64,000 bases of DNA from Corythucha ciliata (GCA_038030265.1 CM075939.1:23045253-23109252), one strand, 5' to 3'; shown: positions 51,100-61,822, numbered from the stretch's first letter. The notes: generated by a model from the sequence alone, not told the origin. Program-made: numbers and translations.

Positions 51100-51628
51100 A
51101 TATCAGGCAGCGGGTGGCCTCCGACGCGGACGCAGAGTCCGTCGCGTACAAGCGGACAAATCGTGTTAGGTTGTCGATAAACACCAAGACGTATCGTGCT
51201 CCCCGTGGAGTCACCAACAGCGGGCCCACATAGTCCGTATGCACCAACGCAAACGGACGTTCCCTGGGTGGAATAGGGTTTAATTTTCCCGGCTGCTTAC
51301 CGCAACGATGCTTCAGTAACAAACAGTCAAGGCATTTTGAAATATGTCTGCGCATGTATCGCCTTAGGCGAGGAAACCAATAGTGTCGCCGCACCTTTTC
51401 GACTGTCTTCCTCCACTGCGAGTGACAATAGCCTTTCTCCAATGACTCGGCACCACGAACAACTCGACTCCAGATTCCTTCCTGCAAAGTAGGCCATCTC
51501 TTAACCGACCGACCGCGGCGCTCCATCGGCATTCGTTCTTCCTCGTCCTTTTCAAGAATTCTTATTTTCTCTTGAAGTTGGGGGTCGTAACTTTGAAACA
51601 TACGGGCCTCGTCCTCCAGAGTCACCAA
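51100..51628 (-). pseudogene. Ty3/gypsy integrase, 3'-truncated
   Basis: Shows the zinc-binding region (HYWFPRLRRYMRRHISKCLDC, read as separate blocks) and the first catalytic aspartate (HTDYVGPL), followed by VFIDNLTRFVRLYA. The second catalytic aspartate and glutamate are missing because the sequence changes to repeat at about 51100. Confidence 0.8.
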
Positions 51629-51639
51629 CGTAAAAACCT

Positions 51640-52205
51640 CTTCTCCACTCTTCTTGTACGTCCCACGCCTCCTCCACCGGATTTCTGCTGAGGGCGTCGA
51701 CGTGCGTCATTTTTGTTCCCGAACGGTGTCGCACTTCAACATCGAATTCGGCCAGCTCCTCTGCCCACCGCGCGGTTTGGGGGCTTTTCGACTTGTTTAG
51801 GTGTAAATAAGCAATTGCCTGGCAATCGGTGAAAACAGTACATGTAGACCCATGATAAGGCCGCGTATAACCGTCTTAATGTCCAAACGACCGCGAAGAG
51901 TTCGAGCCTCGATTAGTGGTAATTAGCTTCGGCCTCGTTAAGCTTTTTACTCAGGTAGTAAACGGGGTTTAAGGATCCGGCAGCGTCCGTCTGCAAAAGC
52001 ATACCCGCAATCCCTTTTGTACTTGTGTCCGTGTGTACCTCGGTTCTCTCGGCGTTGGCATTAAAGAGTACAAGCAATGGCTCATCACAAAGTGCGAGTT
52101 GCAGATCTGTAAAAGCTTTTTCCGCCCCGTCGGGCCAGGTGAAAGATCCTCCTCCCTTAAGTAAATTTGAGAGTGGGGCCGCCCTCGCCGCAAACTTTGG
52201 TATAA
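51640..52205 (-). pseudogene. Ty3/gypsy RNase H region, broken
   Basis: Continues immediately after the MITE: PLSNLLKGG, FTWPDGAEKAF, then TEVHTDTSTKGIAGMLLQ (first RNase H aspartate) and PVYYLSKKLNEAEANYH. The end of the domain is in another frame (RHRSGTKMTHVDALSRNPV near 51734-51670), so at least two shifts have occurred. Confidence 0.8.
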
Positions 52206-52414
52206 GGCCGGTCGTCCACTGGAAGCGTTTTCGAGCGGCGCTACAACGCGCTACAGCGAGCGACAACGAGCGTACATACAAAAAGACATAAATTGAATTC
52301 AGTGCCGCTAAGCCTGCAGTGGACGACGTTACATTCAATTTGAGGCTTTGGGATGTACGCTAGTTGTCGCGCGTTGTAGCGCCGCTCGCAAATGCTTCCA
52401 GTGGACGACCGACC
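52206..52414. mobile_element. Harbinger-like MITE inserted in the gypsy pol gene
   Basis: A 209-bp element with terminal inverted repeats containing CGGTCGTCCACTGGAAGC, starting GG and ending CC. It is flanked by TAA at 52203-52205 and 52415-52417. Removing the element and one TAA restores the pol reading frame across the site, so the duplication is secure. An additional inner copy of the end (CAGTGGACGACG near 52318) suggests a composite or rearranged origin. Confidence 0.85.
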
Positions 52415-53110
52415 TAAATCGTCGGAAGTATGACGTTAAGCCCAGAAATTGCCTTACCTCGTGCAAATTCGTTGGCCGTTTAAATTCTCTGATCGCTCGC
52501 TTTTCCGCTTGCCCGGCGATATCGTCCCGTCGCGTAAACGTTAACCGAGATATTGGATTTCGTCGGTTCCAAACAGACACTTTTTTAAATTCACCGTTAA
52601 ATTCGCCCTCCGAAGGGCCCTGAAAACGGCCGCTACTCGCTGGAGCATTTCCCCCCATCCGCGGGCGGGTATCACCACATCGTCCAGGAAGCAGAAGGCG
52701 ATCCTGTCCTTCATCGGTCCTAGAACCGTGTTCATCAATCTTTGGAAAATTGGAGGTCCGTTCGTAAGGCCAAAGATTAATCGCTCAAATTGACCGGTCC
52801 GATCCGGCGTAATGAAAGTCGTTTTAGACTTACTCTCATCGGCCAGTGGTACTTGGAGATAGCCCTGCGCCAGGTCTAGGGTTGTCCACATGGTCGCATC
52901 GCCTAGGTTCTCGATGATATCGTCAATCAACGGAAGTGGAAACGGGTCGCGGATGGTCTGCGCATTTAACTTCCGGTAATCTATTACCAATCTTTTTGTC
53001 CCGTCGGCCTTTCCGACTAATAGAACCGGACTGGCATAAGGACTACTGGTTTCGGACACAATTCCCATAGTCATCCATTCGTCTATGATTTTATTGATTT
53101 CTTCTCTCTC
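52415..53110 (-). pseudogene. Ty3/gypsy reverse transcriptase, broken
   Basis: The open piece 53074-52541 (177 residues) contains the main RT blocks: SPYASPVLLVGKADGTKR, the YRKLN motif, DLAQGYLQV, TPDRTGQFERL, FGLTNGPPIFQRLMN and the active-site FLDD. After a frameshift near 52541-52560, the thumb/connection segment continues to a phrase FLGLTSYFRRF where the MITE interrupts it. Confidence 0.85.
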
Positions 53111-53439
53111 CGCCCGGGTGGCTCAGTAAGGTCGACTTCGAACTGGTTGGCTCCCCGTGATCTCCTTAATTTCGGCCGTCAATACGTTTCCGATCTCACT
53201 CGGTCCCTTGGCCACGGCGTCGCGATGAACATTCGGCACCTCTACTAGTTCACTCTTTTGTTCCTGGGTGATCGCTGAGCCAGTTCTTATCTCGTCGCAG
53301 GTGATCGGCGATTTCACAGTTTCGGGGACGGCTGCCCACACCAGATTTACAGGTCCGACTGAGACAGATTTATTACTCCTTCCCTCCTCGAATTGTAGTT
53401 TCGTGCCGTTCTTGGTATACTTTATTGAGGTTGATCCGT

Positions 53440-53545
53440 CCACGATCGCCCGATCAGAATCGCGCTTGGCTGTGCGGTGTCCTCCATGACATACACGCTC
53501 ACCTCCGCCCTCACCCCATCGATCTCCAACACCTCGCTGTTGGAC
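53440..53545 (-). pseudogene. Retropepsin-like protease remnant
   Basis: On the minus strand, in a frame different from the neighbouring long open frame (53626-53123), there is an ILIGRSW phrase preceded by EVSVYVMED-like text, typical of the second half of a retroviral-type aspartic protease. The catalytic DSG half was not found. A frameshift follows at once. Confidence 0.5.
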
Positions 53546-53626
53546 GTTGGCTGCTTCAGTAATTCTCGTGTGTGAAAATACGAGAATCAACGCGAAAAAC
53601 AGGCCATTTAGTGAAAAAAAGGCCAT

Positions 53627-54051
53627 TATGAAATAAAATAACGAAAATAATTGTTTACTTTGAAATATTTTGGTAGCAATTTTATTTTGACGTAATTTTT
53701 TGACTAAGCGATGGCTCGCGTTCGTGTCAACTTTGATTAATCGAGCCGACTGACTGATTCAAAGTAAGATAAGAATTGTTACTTGAGGGTGACAGTGACC
53801 TAGATTGTGTGGAGAGGGGGGGGGGATTTGAATCAGTGTTCCTCGCGAGAGGAAGAAGAGCAATATAGGGTCGGGGGCGAACTGATGAAACCCAAGGTGT
53901 GGCAAATTTCATTGACACTTCTTGTCCTCTCCAAACTTCAATACAAACACTCAGCATTGAAAACTTGTAGGAACAGTTTTATTCAGGGAATTCTAACTGT
54001 ACCAGATTTGAGGCTAACATCAGTTCGTGCCTTTCGTTTTGCTTTGCTCAG
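53627..54051. other. Non-coding gap
   Basis: AT-rich, with a G10 tract at about 53817. Overlapping open frames on both strands at 53727-54055 show no domain. Confidence 0.35.
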
Positions 54052-54158
54052 GTGACGACGATAGAAAGTGCTGGGAACTCGTCGGTACAAAGTATTTTTC
54101 TATGACCAATAACGGAGCACACTGCAGCCTCTCGGACCATTTTTCATGTAATGGTTAA
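54052..54158 (+). CDS. Unassigned candidate terminal exon, cysteine-containing
   Basis: A strong polypyrimidine tract and AG (TTCGTTTTGCTTTGCTCAG) precede an open stretch with phase 2 that ends in TAA at 54156-54158. It encodes about 35 residues with three cysteines (DDDRKCWELVGTKYF, then CSLSDHFSC). The composition looks protein-like and secreted, yet no upstream exon was found and no family is recognised. It may be the end of a gene whose earlier exons I missed, or chance. Confidence 0.2.
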
Positions 54159-54499
54159 GAGTCTTAAAATCGCCTGTTTTCGACCAAAATATTTTCGGTG
54201 AGCTTGATTTCTTGCCGTCAATATGACGGGGTTGACTGTTGACGTCAAGCACAATTCTGTGAAATTTCTTTTTTTTAAGAGAGAATTTCGGACTTTAAAA
54301 GAAGCCAAATCCACGAAATGGGGGTCTAAAGGTGTGAAATCCTCATATTTACGCCATTGACGTAACCACGACCAAAAAGAAGTGGCTTATGAATCATCCG
54401 TAGTCTGCGAGGTAACGATGAATCACGTCTAGACGTGTGATTATTCTTGAAGCGCGCGTGTGTGTGTGTGGGCAAGGTTTAAACTCGCGGTTCAACTAT

Positions 54500-55909
54500 G
54501 CAACTTCCAGACGAAAATTGAGAAAACAGCTAGTTAGCAGTGCATGGAGGCCTTTTACATTTTATATTAAGAAAAAACGCTAATATGCAGTTCCTTAGTG
54601 AGGCAAGTCCGCGGCTAAAATTGAGACAAAAGCGCTAATTCATGCCTAAAATTATAAAAAGCTCTAATTCACGCCTAAAATTGAAAAAAAAACGACCAGT
54701 CGCTGCTAAAAATAAAGAAACCCCTTTCCGGAGGCAACCTCTAGACTAAAATTGTGAAAAAACCAAGATTTTGACGCTAAGGCAAGAAAATTACATTTCT
54801 GTTTTGTTTAGAGACTATGGGGTCTCATTGAATTTTGCAGTATTCACCCCTTTAAACCCAAATGTAAGAGATTTGGTCCTTTCAAAAAACCAATTTTGAA
54901 AGTTTAGCCCTTTTTTCAGCCAAATTTTGCAGCTTTGGCACTGGCCCAAAAAATGCAATTCTTGTTATGTTGCCAATCAAACTGTTTCTCAGGCCAAACT
55001 CACAATTTCTCACCGAAGTAACTGCTCCATGGGACCGAGTAATCGCAGTAAGTATTGGTTTCTGACACAGAAATGATAATTTCAATTTTTCTGTCAAAAA
55101 ATAATGGTTGAAATATCCTTTTTTTCATTTTCATTCGCTAGTTACATAATCTATTACAATTTAAGCCCCAAACCTATTTTCCCCGTGCCTGCTTGCCTGT
55201 CGTACGAAAAAAACAAAAGGTGTGGACGCGAAAAGTTCATTCCCAGGAACCCCTCCTTCAACTCTGTTCGGTCGTGATGGTTGAAGCCTATTCAATACCT
55301 ACCTCCTGAACCGTACCACGTATTTACAATCCCCCTGTACGAGTTCAAAGCCCTCGAGCACAACAAATTCGTCTGAATTAATGAACGCGTCAAATAATGC
55401 CAGTTGGGGTTTCATCAAGCTTAGGGCGCTGGTAAGCCACTAGAAAAAGGCACCAAAACTTAAAATATGTGAGAAAATAAGACACAATACTTGCGATATC
55501 TCCGAAATTATGGCCCGAAACTTGTAAACGCGTGAATATTCAGTCAGAAAACTTCGACTATCGCGATATTCCGTCATGCCCTTGGCGCTGTTTTGGTACC
55601 AGCTAGCCTTGGTTTTGCCTTCACAAAATAGACCCCGAAACTGGCAATTTCAGTTCAACTAACACCCCCAACGGATATTCAGCCAGAAATTCGCTGACGA
55701 TCAAGCTTTGGGCGTTCTCGGGGCTGGTTGGACCCCGGGTTCCCGGGGTAAGTGGCCCCTTAAAAACCAGATCCCGAAACTTGCATTTTCACCGACGTTA
55801 TAAGGACTCAATCTTGTCATTTCGCGGCAATTAAGACCCAAAACTTTCTATTTCGTTGAAATTAATCCCCTAGACCAGTCGATTGGGGTTCTGCGGAAAG
55901 CCTGTTTCA
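54500..55909 (-). repeat. Composite 30-bp repeat array: types C, B, then A
   Basis: 54520-54790 has type-C units (GGCTAAAATTGAGA...GCGCTAA, period 30). 54840-54960 has type B (AACCAATTTTG...TTTGGC). From 55450 type-A units appear in reverse (GACCCGAAACTTGCAATTTC), including the 100-bp GC-rich phrase near 55570-55620 and 55705-55775. A non-repeat stretch at 55000-55440 holds nothing recognised. Confidence 0.65.
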
Positions 55910-57187
55910 GGACAAACGTATAGAAGATTTTTTCTCAACGGATTTATATGTTTTTGGGGGTGCTGAATCCGAATCTGAACTTTGCCAACAAAAAATCGGT
56001 CGGCTTCACGTCGAACATCGCACAAAACTTCGAATTGTTTTTTACTTTTTGCACTCAATCGCTTATATCTCTGAACTATGGACTTCTCGATGATGACGCT
56101 CCTTAGCATTCTTGAAGTAGACTACATTTGTGACAATTTAAGCCTAATTACAGCTCCGTACGACCAATAGTTCCTGAGATAATGAATCCTGAAAAATTGA
56201 CGAGTGCGCGGGAAACCCAATTTCTCGTCCGAATTATCGTGAGATTCTGGGCGCATATGCACAAAAAACGAGTAATTTTAAGGCTCCCAGTCACTTTTGG
56301 GGATGTCCAGTAGAATAGTCTGAATAGGTAGTTCCTAATTTATTCATTATTTTTTGACACTGTCTCATATTTTTCAGTACAACTGAAAAATCTCTCCTTC
56401 CAGCTGTATTTGGAGTAATTTTGGAGACACGTCCTAAAAAAGCACACTTTTTTTATTATGAAACGCTCGAGTCAGCGCAAGGTGCCCAGTTTGGCTAAAC
56501 GTTCTAAAGAACTACCATTTTTCAATATGCATCCTTGCTTTCGATAAAACTGGTTCTTCATAGAAAAAGTTAAGCACACCTATTAAATTTTCCATAGTTG
56601 TTCACGTGGCTTCCGCTATACCATGCGATCGAAGAAAAACGCGCTTGGGAACTTGTTGCGGCTTTGTGGTCTTCAAACTTCAAACTAAGCCTAAAAGTAC
56701 GATTAGTCTACACCGATGATTTCAGGGATATTTCAGCAAATCGAACAAGAGGGCCCTCAAATCCAAATTCCAGTTCGTGCAGTGCCAACACCCGACGAGG
56801 AATCTTCGGGAATTTTTTAGAAAGTGGTGAAAGGAGGTGAGTCTGAAAGAGATTGCACCAAACATTTATCAGTTTTTCTAGCATCAGGCTCCAGCCAGTT
56901 TTTCCGTCAGCGGCAGAATGTGGTCAATTTTTGACGGGTAATATCGGAGCTCTATTACGGTATATTTCAAAATCGCAAAGGAGCGCCATCATAGAAAATT
57001 ACATAGTTCCAGAGATATAATCAATTGAGTACAATAAGTCAGAAAATGTCCAGTTTTTTATGTTGCGATTTTCGACGTGAAGCCGACCGATTTTTTGTTG
57101 GCAAAGTTCAGATTCGGATTCAGCAACCCCCCCCCCCCCCAGGAAAATATAGATCCGTTGACAAAATTACTTCTTATACGTTTGTCC
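55910..57187. mobile_element. 1.28-kb foldback element with about 250-bp inverted arms
   Basis: Arms at about 55910-56165 and 56930-57187 are inverted repeats: GGACAAACGTATA ends, then TGCTGAATCCGAATCTGAAC and TTTGCCAACAAAAAATCGGT and CGGCTTCACGTCGAA shared on opposite strands. Open frames in both arms therefore read the same RREADRFFVGKVQIRIQ peptide, which is a repeat artefact unless the element once coded there. It lies inside the type-A array. No clear flanking duplication. A C14 tract interrupts the right arm. Confidence 0.75.
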
Positions 57188-58100
57188 CGGCCAAATCCCC
57201 TATTTACTGGACTACCCTGAAATTTGCATTTTCACTGAAATAAAAAGACCCGAAAGTCACATTGCCGCCTATTTTCACCGCTACCCCAGCGCCATTAAAC
57301 TTGAAATTGCGCTCAAATTAGGACCCGAATATAGGATCTCACAAATTTGGTGTCTAAAATGATGCACTTGCACGGCTATTTGTCAGAGGGTACGGGCGCA
57401 GTTGGGGGCCGCTATCCGACCTAAAAAATGTATGCCCTGAATCTTGAAATATCGCGAAAATTGTGCCTGGAAACATCCAATTTTGCAGATATTTTCCTCC
57501 AAAATGTTGCAATTTTGTTGGGGTACGTTCGCCGTCGTTATATATGGGCCTCGTCAGCCTACGGGGTGCGGTTGCCCGTGGCTGGGTCTAGCCCGTGGTC
57601 CGAGCACACGAATAATACATTAAAACTTGTAATTCCACAGTTATTTAGCACTGAAACTTGCAATTTATTTTAAATTAAGACCCGAAACCTGTATTTTCGT
57701 ATGAATCAAGGCCCGCAACTGTCAATTTTGCGTGAATTCAGCCAGGAAATTTGAAATTTCACTCACATTAGGACCCGAACATGAAAACTCATTAAAATTT
57801 GAATTTTAAAATAAATTCAAGTTTGAACTCAAAAGTTAATGGCGCAGTCGGGACCAGTTTGGCCAGGGTTCACACCCAAAAGACCCTAAAACTTGTAGTT
57901 TTTCTGAAATTAGGACGTGAATATTTTGAGCTCTATCGTGGATGGCTCGCCTCGGGTTCCGCGGTCATTAAGCAAAAGATCCCAGAAACTAAATATACAC
58001 CAGAAACTGGCTTTTGCGAAAATGTACCGATAACTGTAGGAACTTCACCAACAGTTAAGACTCGAAACAGGCCATTCCACAGGTTTTTAGCTTAGAGTGC
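57188..58100 (-). repeat. Type-A 30-bp repeat array, inverted
   Basis: Continues the array after the foldback element, with GACCCGAAACCTGTATTTTCG and related units and further GC-richer phrases near 57385-57420, 57565-57610 and 57840-57880. Reads on the minus strand like 7590-9640. Confidence 0.65.
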
Positions 58101-58479
58101 TGTATAATTTCATGGCTATATTTGTTAGGTTTTGGATGCGTTCACGGCTGGGTCCACGCAGGGCCGGATCATAGGGGTGAACTACCGGGGCTATAGCCCT
58201 GGGCGGCCAATTTTGAGAAATATTTTTAGGAGAGGGAGGGGAATAAGGCCAAAAGAACCAGAAGAGATGAACAGAGAAAGAAAGTAAATGTTTTTTTTTT
58301 CTCTCTCTCTCTCTCTCCTTTTCCCCTCATTTCATACTTCATGCCCGTACTAATAGGGCTCCTCTACACACCGCCTGGAACGCTCAAATGAAGCCGCCGC
58401 AGCCTCCACCTATCTGGGCCCGGAGTGGACATCTCTACGAGCGGTGATCATCCTTTGTTTGGCCAAATTACCGAATTCA
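58101..58479. other. Non-coding; possible hAT end and CT microsatellite
   Basis: A CAGGGCCGGATCATAGGGG segment at about 58159 resembles hAT terminal repeats, but its partner was not found. A CT run lies at 58300-58316. Confidence 0.35.
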
Positions 58480-58990
58480 AGGATGGTTCTTCCAAAAAAA
58501 TATATTTTCGTGGTTTGGCACTTTTTAAGGACTAATTTCACGAATTTGGCGCTTCCACAGACAATTTTATGCCTGTAGCTCTTTCAACCAAGTGTAGGTG
58601 TTTACTTGATCGCTTAGTGACCGCTTGTTCTCAATTTTAGCAGCGAAACTTGAGCCTTTCCCTAATTTCAGCCGTGAATTAGAATTTTAGCGGATAGTTG
58701 ACGCTTTTTCTCAATTTTTTTCGCGAGCGATTTTTCCAACTCTTAAATATGAATAAGCTCTTTTCTCAACTTGAGTCGCGGATTTGCCGGAACTACACAC
58801 CAGCGTTTTTCCCCAATTTTTGCCTGGAAGCTGGATCAGAAACGGCGAATTAACGCATTCTCTCAATTTTTGCCGGGAATATTGGAGTTTTCAAAACGTT
58901 TAGCCGCGTAAGCCTGCAGAACAGCGAAAAATGAGCGTGGCTTCTCAATTTCAGGCGTACACTTGCCCATAAGCTTGTTCAAAGAAAAGA
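58480..58990 (-). repeat. Type-B then type-C 30-bp repeat array
   Basis: 58480-58600 has type-B units (TTTGGCAC, TCACGAATTTGGCGC). 58610-58960 has type-C units in reverse (CTCAATTTTAGCAGCGAA, CTCAATTTTTGCCGGGAA). Same composite partnership as at 54.5 kb. Confidence 0.65.
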
Positions 58991-60619
58991 AATGCGCACA
59001 TGGGACTCGATAGGCTATTGCCGACGACCCATTATGGGGGCATTTTTGGTTGGGGATGATTAAAAATGGACCTGAATATCAGGAAGTTTCATGGGTCAGA
59101 ACTTATTCATAGATCTATTTTTTAAGGTTTATTTATGCTAAAATAGAGCATAAATCGTGATCCGTTCGTAAAATAATCCAACAGTTGATAAATACGCAAT
59201 TTTTGAAGTTCTAGGTCATTTCAAACACGCCAGCTAGCATGTTTGAGTCATATGCGCCTTCCGAGAAAAAAAATTCGCCTGTAACGTAGCTGTCGGAGAG
59301 CGGTTTGTTGTGTTTCTTTGCCTTACATTCTACAATAGCTCTCTAATAATAAAATAATGGAGGATAAACAGATGAGCTACTTAGAGGCATGAAAAGGACA
59401 GAGAATACATGGGAAATTACGTTGCGGAAAATGTTCGTTTTGGCGGGATTTCAAATATGCCAACTTTTGTTTATAAATAAAAAATATTTCTGAAGGGTTT
59501 TAAATTTTGATTTATTTATTTACGGGGAAGGATTGATACGCCTCATCGAAAAAAAATATTTTTGGAAAATGTGAAACTTCCTCATTAAACCTTCCGGCGA
59601 ATTGAGTAAAAATTTTCAAAATTTAAAATTGCACGGGATCGCGTATCTTTAGGGTTTTCGACCCGGGGAGCAATCGAATAAACGAGCCGTTCAGGCGAAC
59701 AGTTTAAGCGGCTACACCTCCGATGACGCCGTTTTTGACCAGCCCCCTTCCTGGCAGAATGGCTCCTGGCGACGACCTTGACACACTCAATGACTCAAAA
59801 GTATAGCACTCAGGTCATTATTTTGAACTTTGGTCGCCTCGTCGAGATGCACTTCAGCTAACCACAAGGCACGGATTATTCCCGGAAGTATACAAATCGA
59901 ATCCGAATTGAGGGCAGAATCTAATATTTAGACATAAAAACTGCTGGGCACCTGATTTGTTCTGTTCTCCTAAGAAGGATAGAATGAAAATTGTCAGACG
60001 GGGCCAAAGCGTTATCCAAGTGGATACCAAATCTCCTGTTCACATGCATGAAACTTGAAAATCCTCATTTTTATATGTTTAAGCTTATTGGGGGTCCCGA
60101 GCGGGATTCGAACCCAGACACTCAATCTGGGCGGTTGCCCTGAAACCGGAATCTGGGAGGCCCCGGCTGCTCACCTCCAGGACTGAAGAGAACCGTGAAG
60201 GCAAAACAGGGCCTGAGGAAGCTAAATTGGGGCTGGACTCCGCGCCGCTGCCCAGTTCAAACATCAACACGGTTCCCTCGGTTTCGCCAAGTTGAGCCGG
60301 AGATCGTAGTGCTGTGGCAATTTCCATAATTGTCTGGTGGGTCAAAACTCCCAATTTCATTCGCGTTCACCTCGAAAAGTCAAAATTTCATCTTTCTGCA
60401 TGAGGTGGCCATCAACTCGGGGTTTTTCCGCCAGGTTCAACGTTGAAGAAACATAGGTTTCCTCCAATAACTTGTAGAATCTATTCTCTCGTTACTTGCT
60501 TGATTCCACAAGCCTTGGAGGAAGTTGGCCATGGGGGGGGGGGAGCCGCATGGGGCGGCAAAAAGCAAGATCCGGTCCTGCCGTCCACGGCCTCTAAAAC
60601 AAACGGCCCCGAAGGGTAA
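58991..60619. other. Intergenic sequence; one tRNA-like fragment
   Basis: No gene recognised. A long stretch at 59000-59700 is AT-rich and featureless. A tRNA-like fragment at 60091-60165 is listed separately. A G10 tract lies at about 60534. Confidence 0.35.
60091..60165 (-). repeat. tRNA-like fragment (SINE head or tRNA pseudogene)
   Basis: The minus strand has an exact B-box (GGTTCGAATCC) and a stem-loop CCAGA-TTGAGTG-TCTGG resembling an anticodon arm, but no variable region between them and a poor acceptor stem. A functional tRNA is not supported. Confidence 0.3.
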
Positions 60620-60700
60620 GACCATAAACTTGCAATTTTCAGGATATTTAGACCCGAAACTTACAATTTCGCAGATATTTAGCGCCGAATGATGCAATGG
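60620..60700 (-). repeat. Short type-A repeat island
   Basis: Two to three units in reverse orientation: AACTTGCAATTTTC and GACCCGAAACTTACAATTTC with period near 35 bp. Confidence 0.5.
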
Positions 60701-60723
60701 GGAACTCGCACATTTTTCAAGCA

Positions 60724-61004
60724 CTGGGGCCTTATTCTCTAACGAAATAGAAACTTTGCTTTGGTAGAAACATTGAAATCTCATTCTTGAAATTGAGAAA
60801 ACTGGGGCCTTATTCTCTAACGAAATAGAAACGTTGCTTTGGAAGAAACATTGAAATCTCATTCATGATATTAAGAAAACTGAACGGAAACATATGATTT
60901 TTGAAAAAAGCAATGATGAAAAAATTTAGTGAATCAGGGGGCTGAACGGAAACATATGATTTTTGAAAAAAGCAATGATGAAAAAAGTTAGTGAATAAGG
61001 CCCC
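60724..61004. mobile_element. Inverted-repeat element with two internal tandem duplications
   Basis: GGGGCCTTATTCTCTAAC at the left is mirrored by GTTAGTGAATAAGGCCCC at the right. Inside, a segment of about 81 bp (GGGGCCTTATTC through AATCTCATTC) is present twice in tandem, and one of about 60 bp (CTGAACGGAAACATATGATT onward) twice in tandem. Terminal CAGGGG/CTGGGG hints at hAT. No flanking duplication was identified. Confidence 0.65.
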
Positions 61005-61225
61005 TGGTGTTTCTTGAAGAGAGCTCTTCCACAATGCTATTCCCCATATTAAACATTGAAATCAATCAAGAATTTTTTCAAAGCGAATTTTTAAAAATTT
61101 TGAGTGGGGATTTGATAACGTCAAAGGCTATTCAATGCAATGGATGGTGTGAGGAAGAGGGGGGGGGGGTAAGACACATTCTCAGGGAGACAATTTTTCT
61201 TGTTATTTGTAAACAAAAATGTTAA

Positions 61226-61366
61226 GCCGGCTTCACATGTGATCTGAAAAAAGCTCAGCTTTGAGCTATATCCAACGAAATACATAATTAATTCAAACGC
61301 GGGCTGCTCTTTGATTGGCTACAGCTCAAAGCTTAAGAGCTGTCACAGCCCCCATGTGAAGGCGGC
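61226..61366. mobile_element. Shortened second copy of the TTAA palindromic MITE
   Basis: It keeps the outer 14 bp of the left end (GCCGGCTTCACATG), then jumps to the centre (TGATCTGAAAAAAGCTCAGC) and has the whole right arm of the 38041-38280 element. TTAA precedes it; ATTA follows, so the duplication has mutated. The left arm has lost about 100 bp. Confidence 0.8.
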
Positions 61367-61531
61367 ATTAGAGTTCCCTCATCAGATGCTTCAAAAGTGG
61401 CCATTGACGTCATTTCCCCTCGTACCATCTGTCTCCTCTTCAAGAACTTTGAAATTTATTTAAAAATCACTACATGAACCAATCGGGCAGCAAGTACCGT
61501 TGATATCCTTGTCCATCTGCCAATTCACCGT

Positions 61532-61822
61532 GTTTTTTTTTTTTTTTGAGGGTGCGGATTCGGATTGACCAAGCTCTTACACCACACACTGTAACTCCAT
61601 CAGCTGTGCACTTCACATTCGCACTAGGCAGGCGTTTCGATCGCAGTCGATGCGCGGTTTGTCATACGCGCACCGCCGTGAACGCCCATTCGAAGCCGAA
61701 TGAGCCGTCACAGCTCGCCGCAGCCTTAACCTTATATGTATTGTAATGGGCAATAGCTGTATTCGAACCCGGGTCCGCTGGGTTGCGAAGCGAGTATTGT
61801 ATCCATTACACCAACGCGTCGC
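61532..61822 (-). mobile_element. Full-length tRNA-derived SINE with 12-bp target-site duplications
   Basis: On the minus strand a tRNA-like head (start GGGCGACGCGTTGGTGTAAT, A-box TGGTGTAATGG, B-box GGTTCGAATAC, CCCA near the end) leads into a 200-bp body and a poly-A tail of about 15. Flanks CCAATTCACCGT at 61520-61531 and 61823-61834 are identical, proving retroposition. The stems of the cloverleaf are imperfect, so it is not a working tRNA gene. Body fragments related to it lie at 13191-13345 and perhaps 5138-5270. Confidence 0.85.

Larger units (their letters stand above)
51100..53626 (-). mobile_element. Decayed Ty3/gypsy-type LTR retrotransposon, pol region
   Basis: Minus-strand order protease remnant, reverse transcriptase, RNase H, integrase is the Ty3/gypsy order. 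No LTRs or gag recognised. The 3' side stops inside the integrase where minisatellite sequence begins at about 51100. Several frameshifts and one nested MITE (52206-52414) break it. Confidence 0.85.

Noticed and set aside
51640..53626. Intact, active LTR retrotransposon
   Set aside because: Several frameshifts, a nested MITE, a truncated integrase and no visible LTRs show it is dead.
61745..61822. Functional tRNA gene
   Set aside because: Both internal promoters match but acceptor and T stems mispair, and the sequence continues into a SINE body with poly-A tail and target-site duplications.
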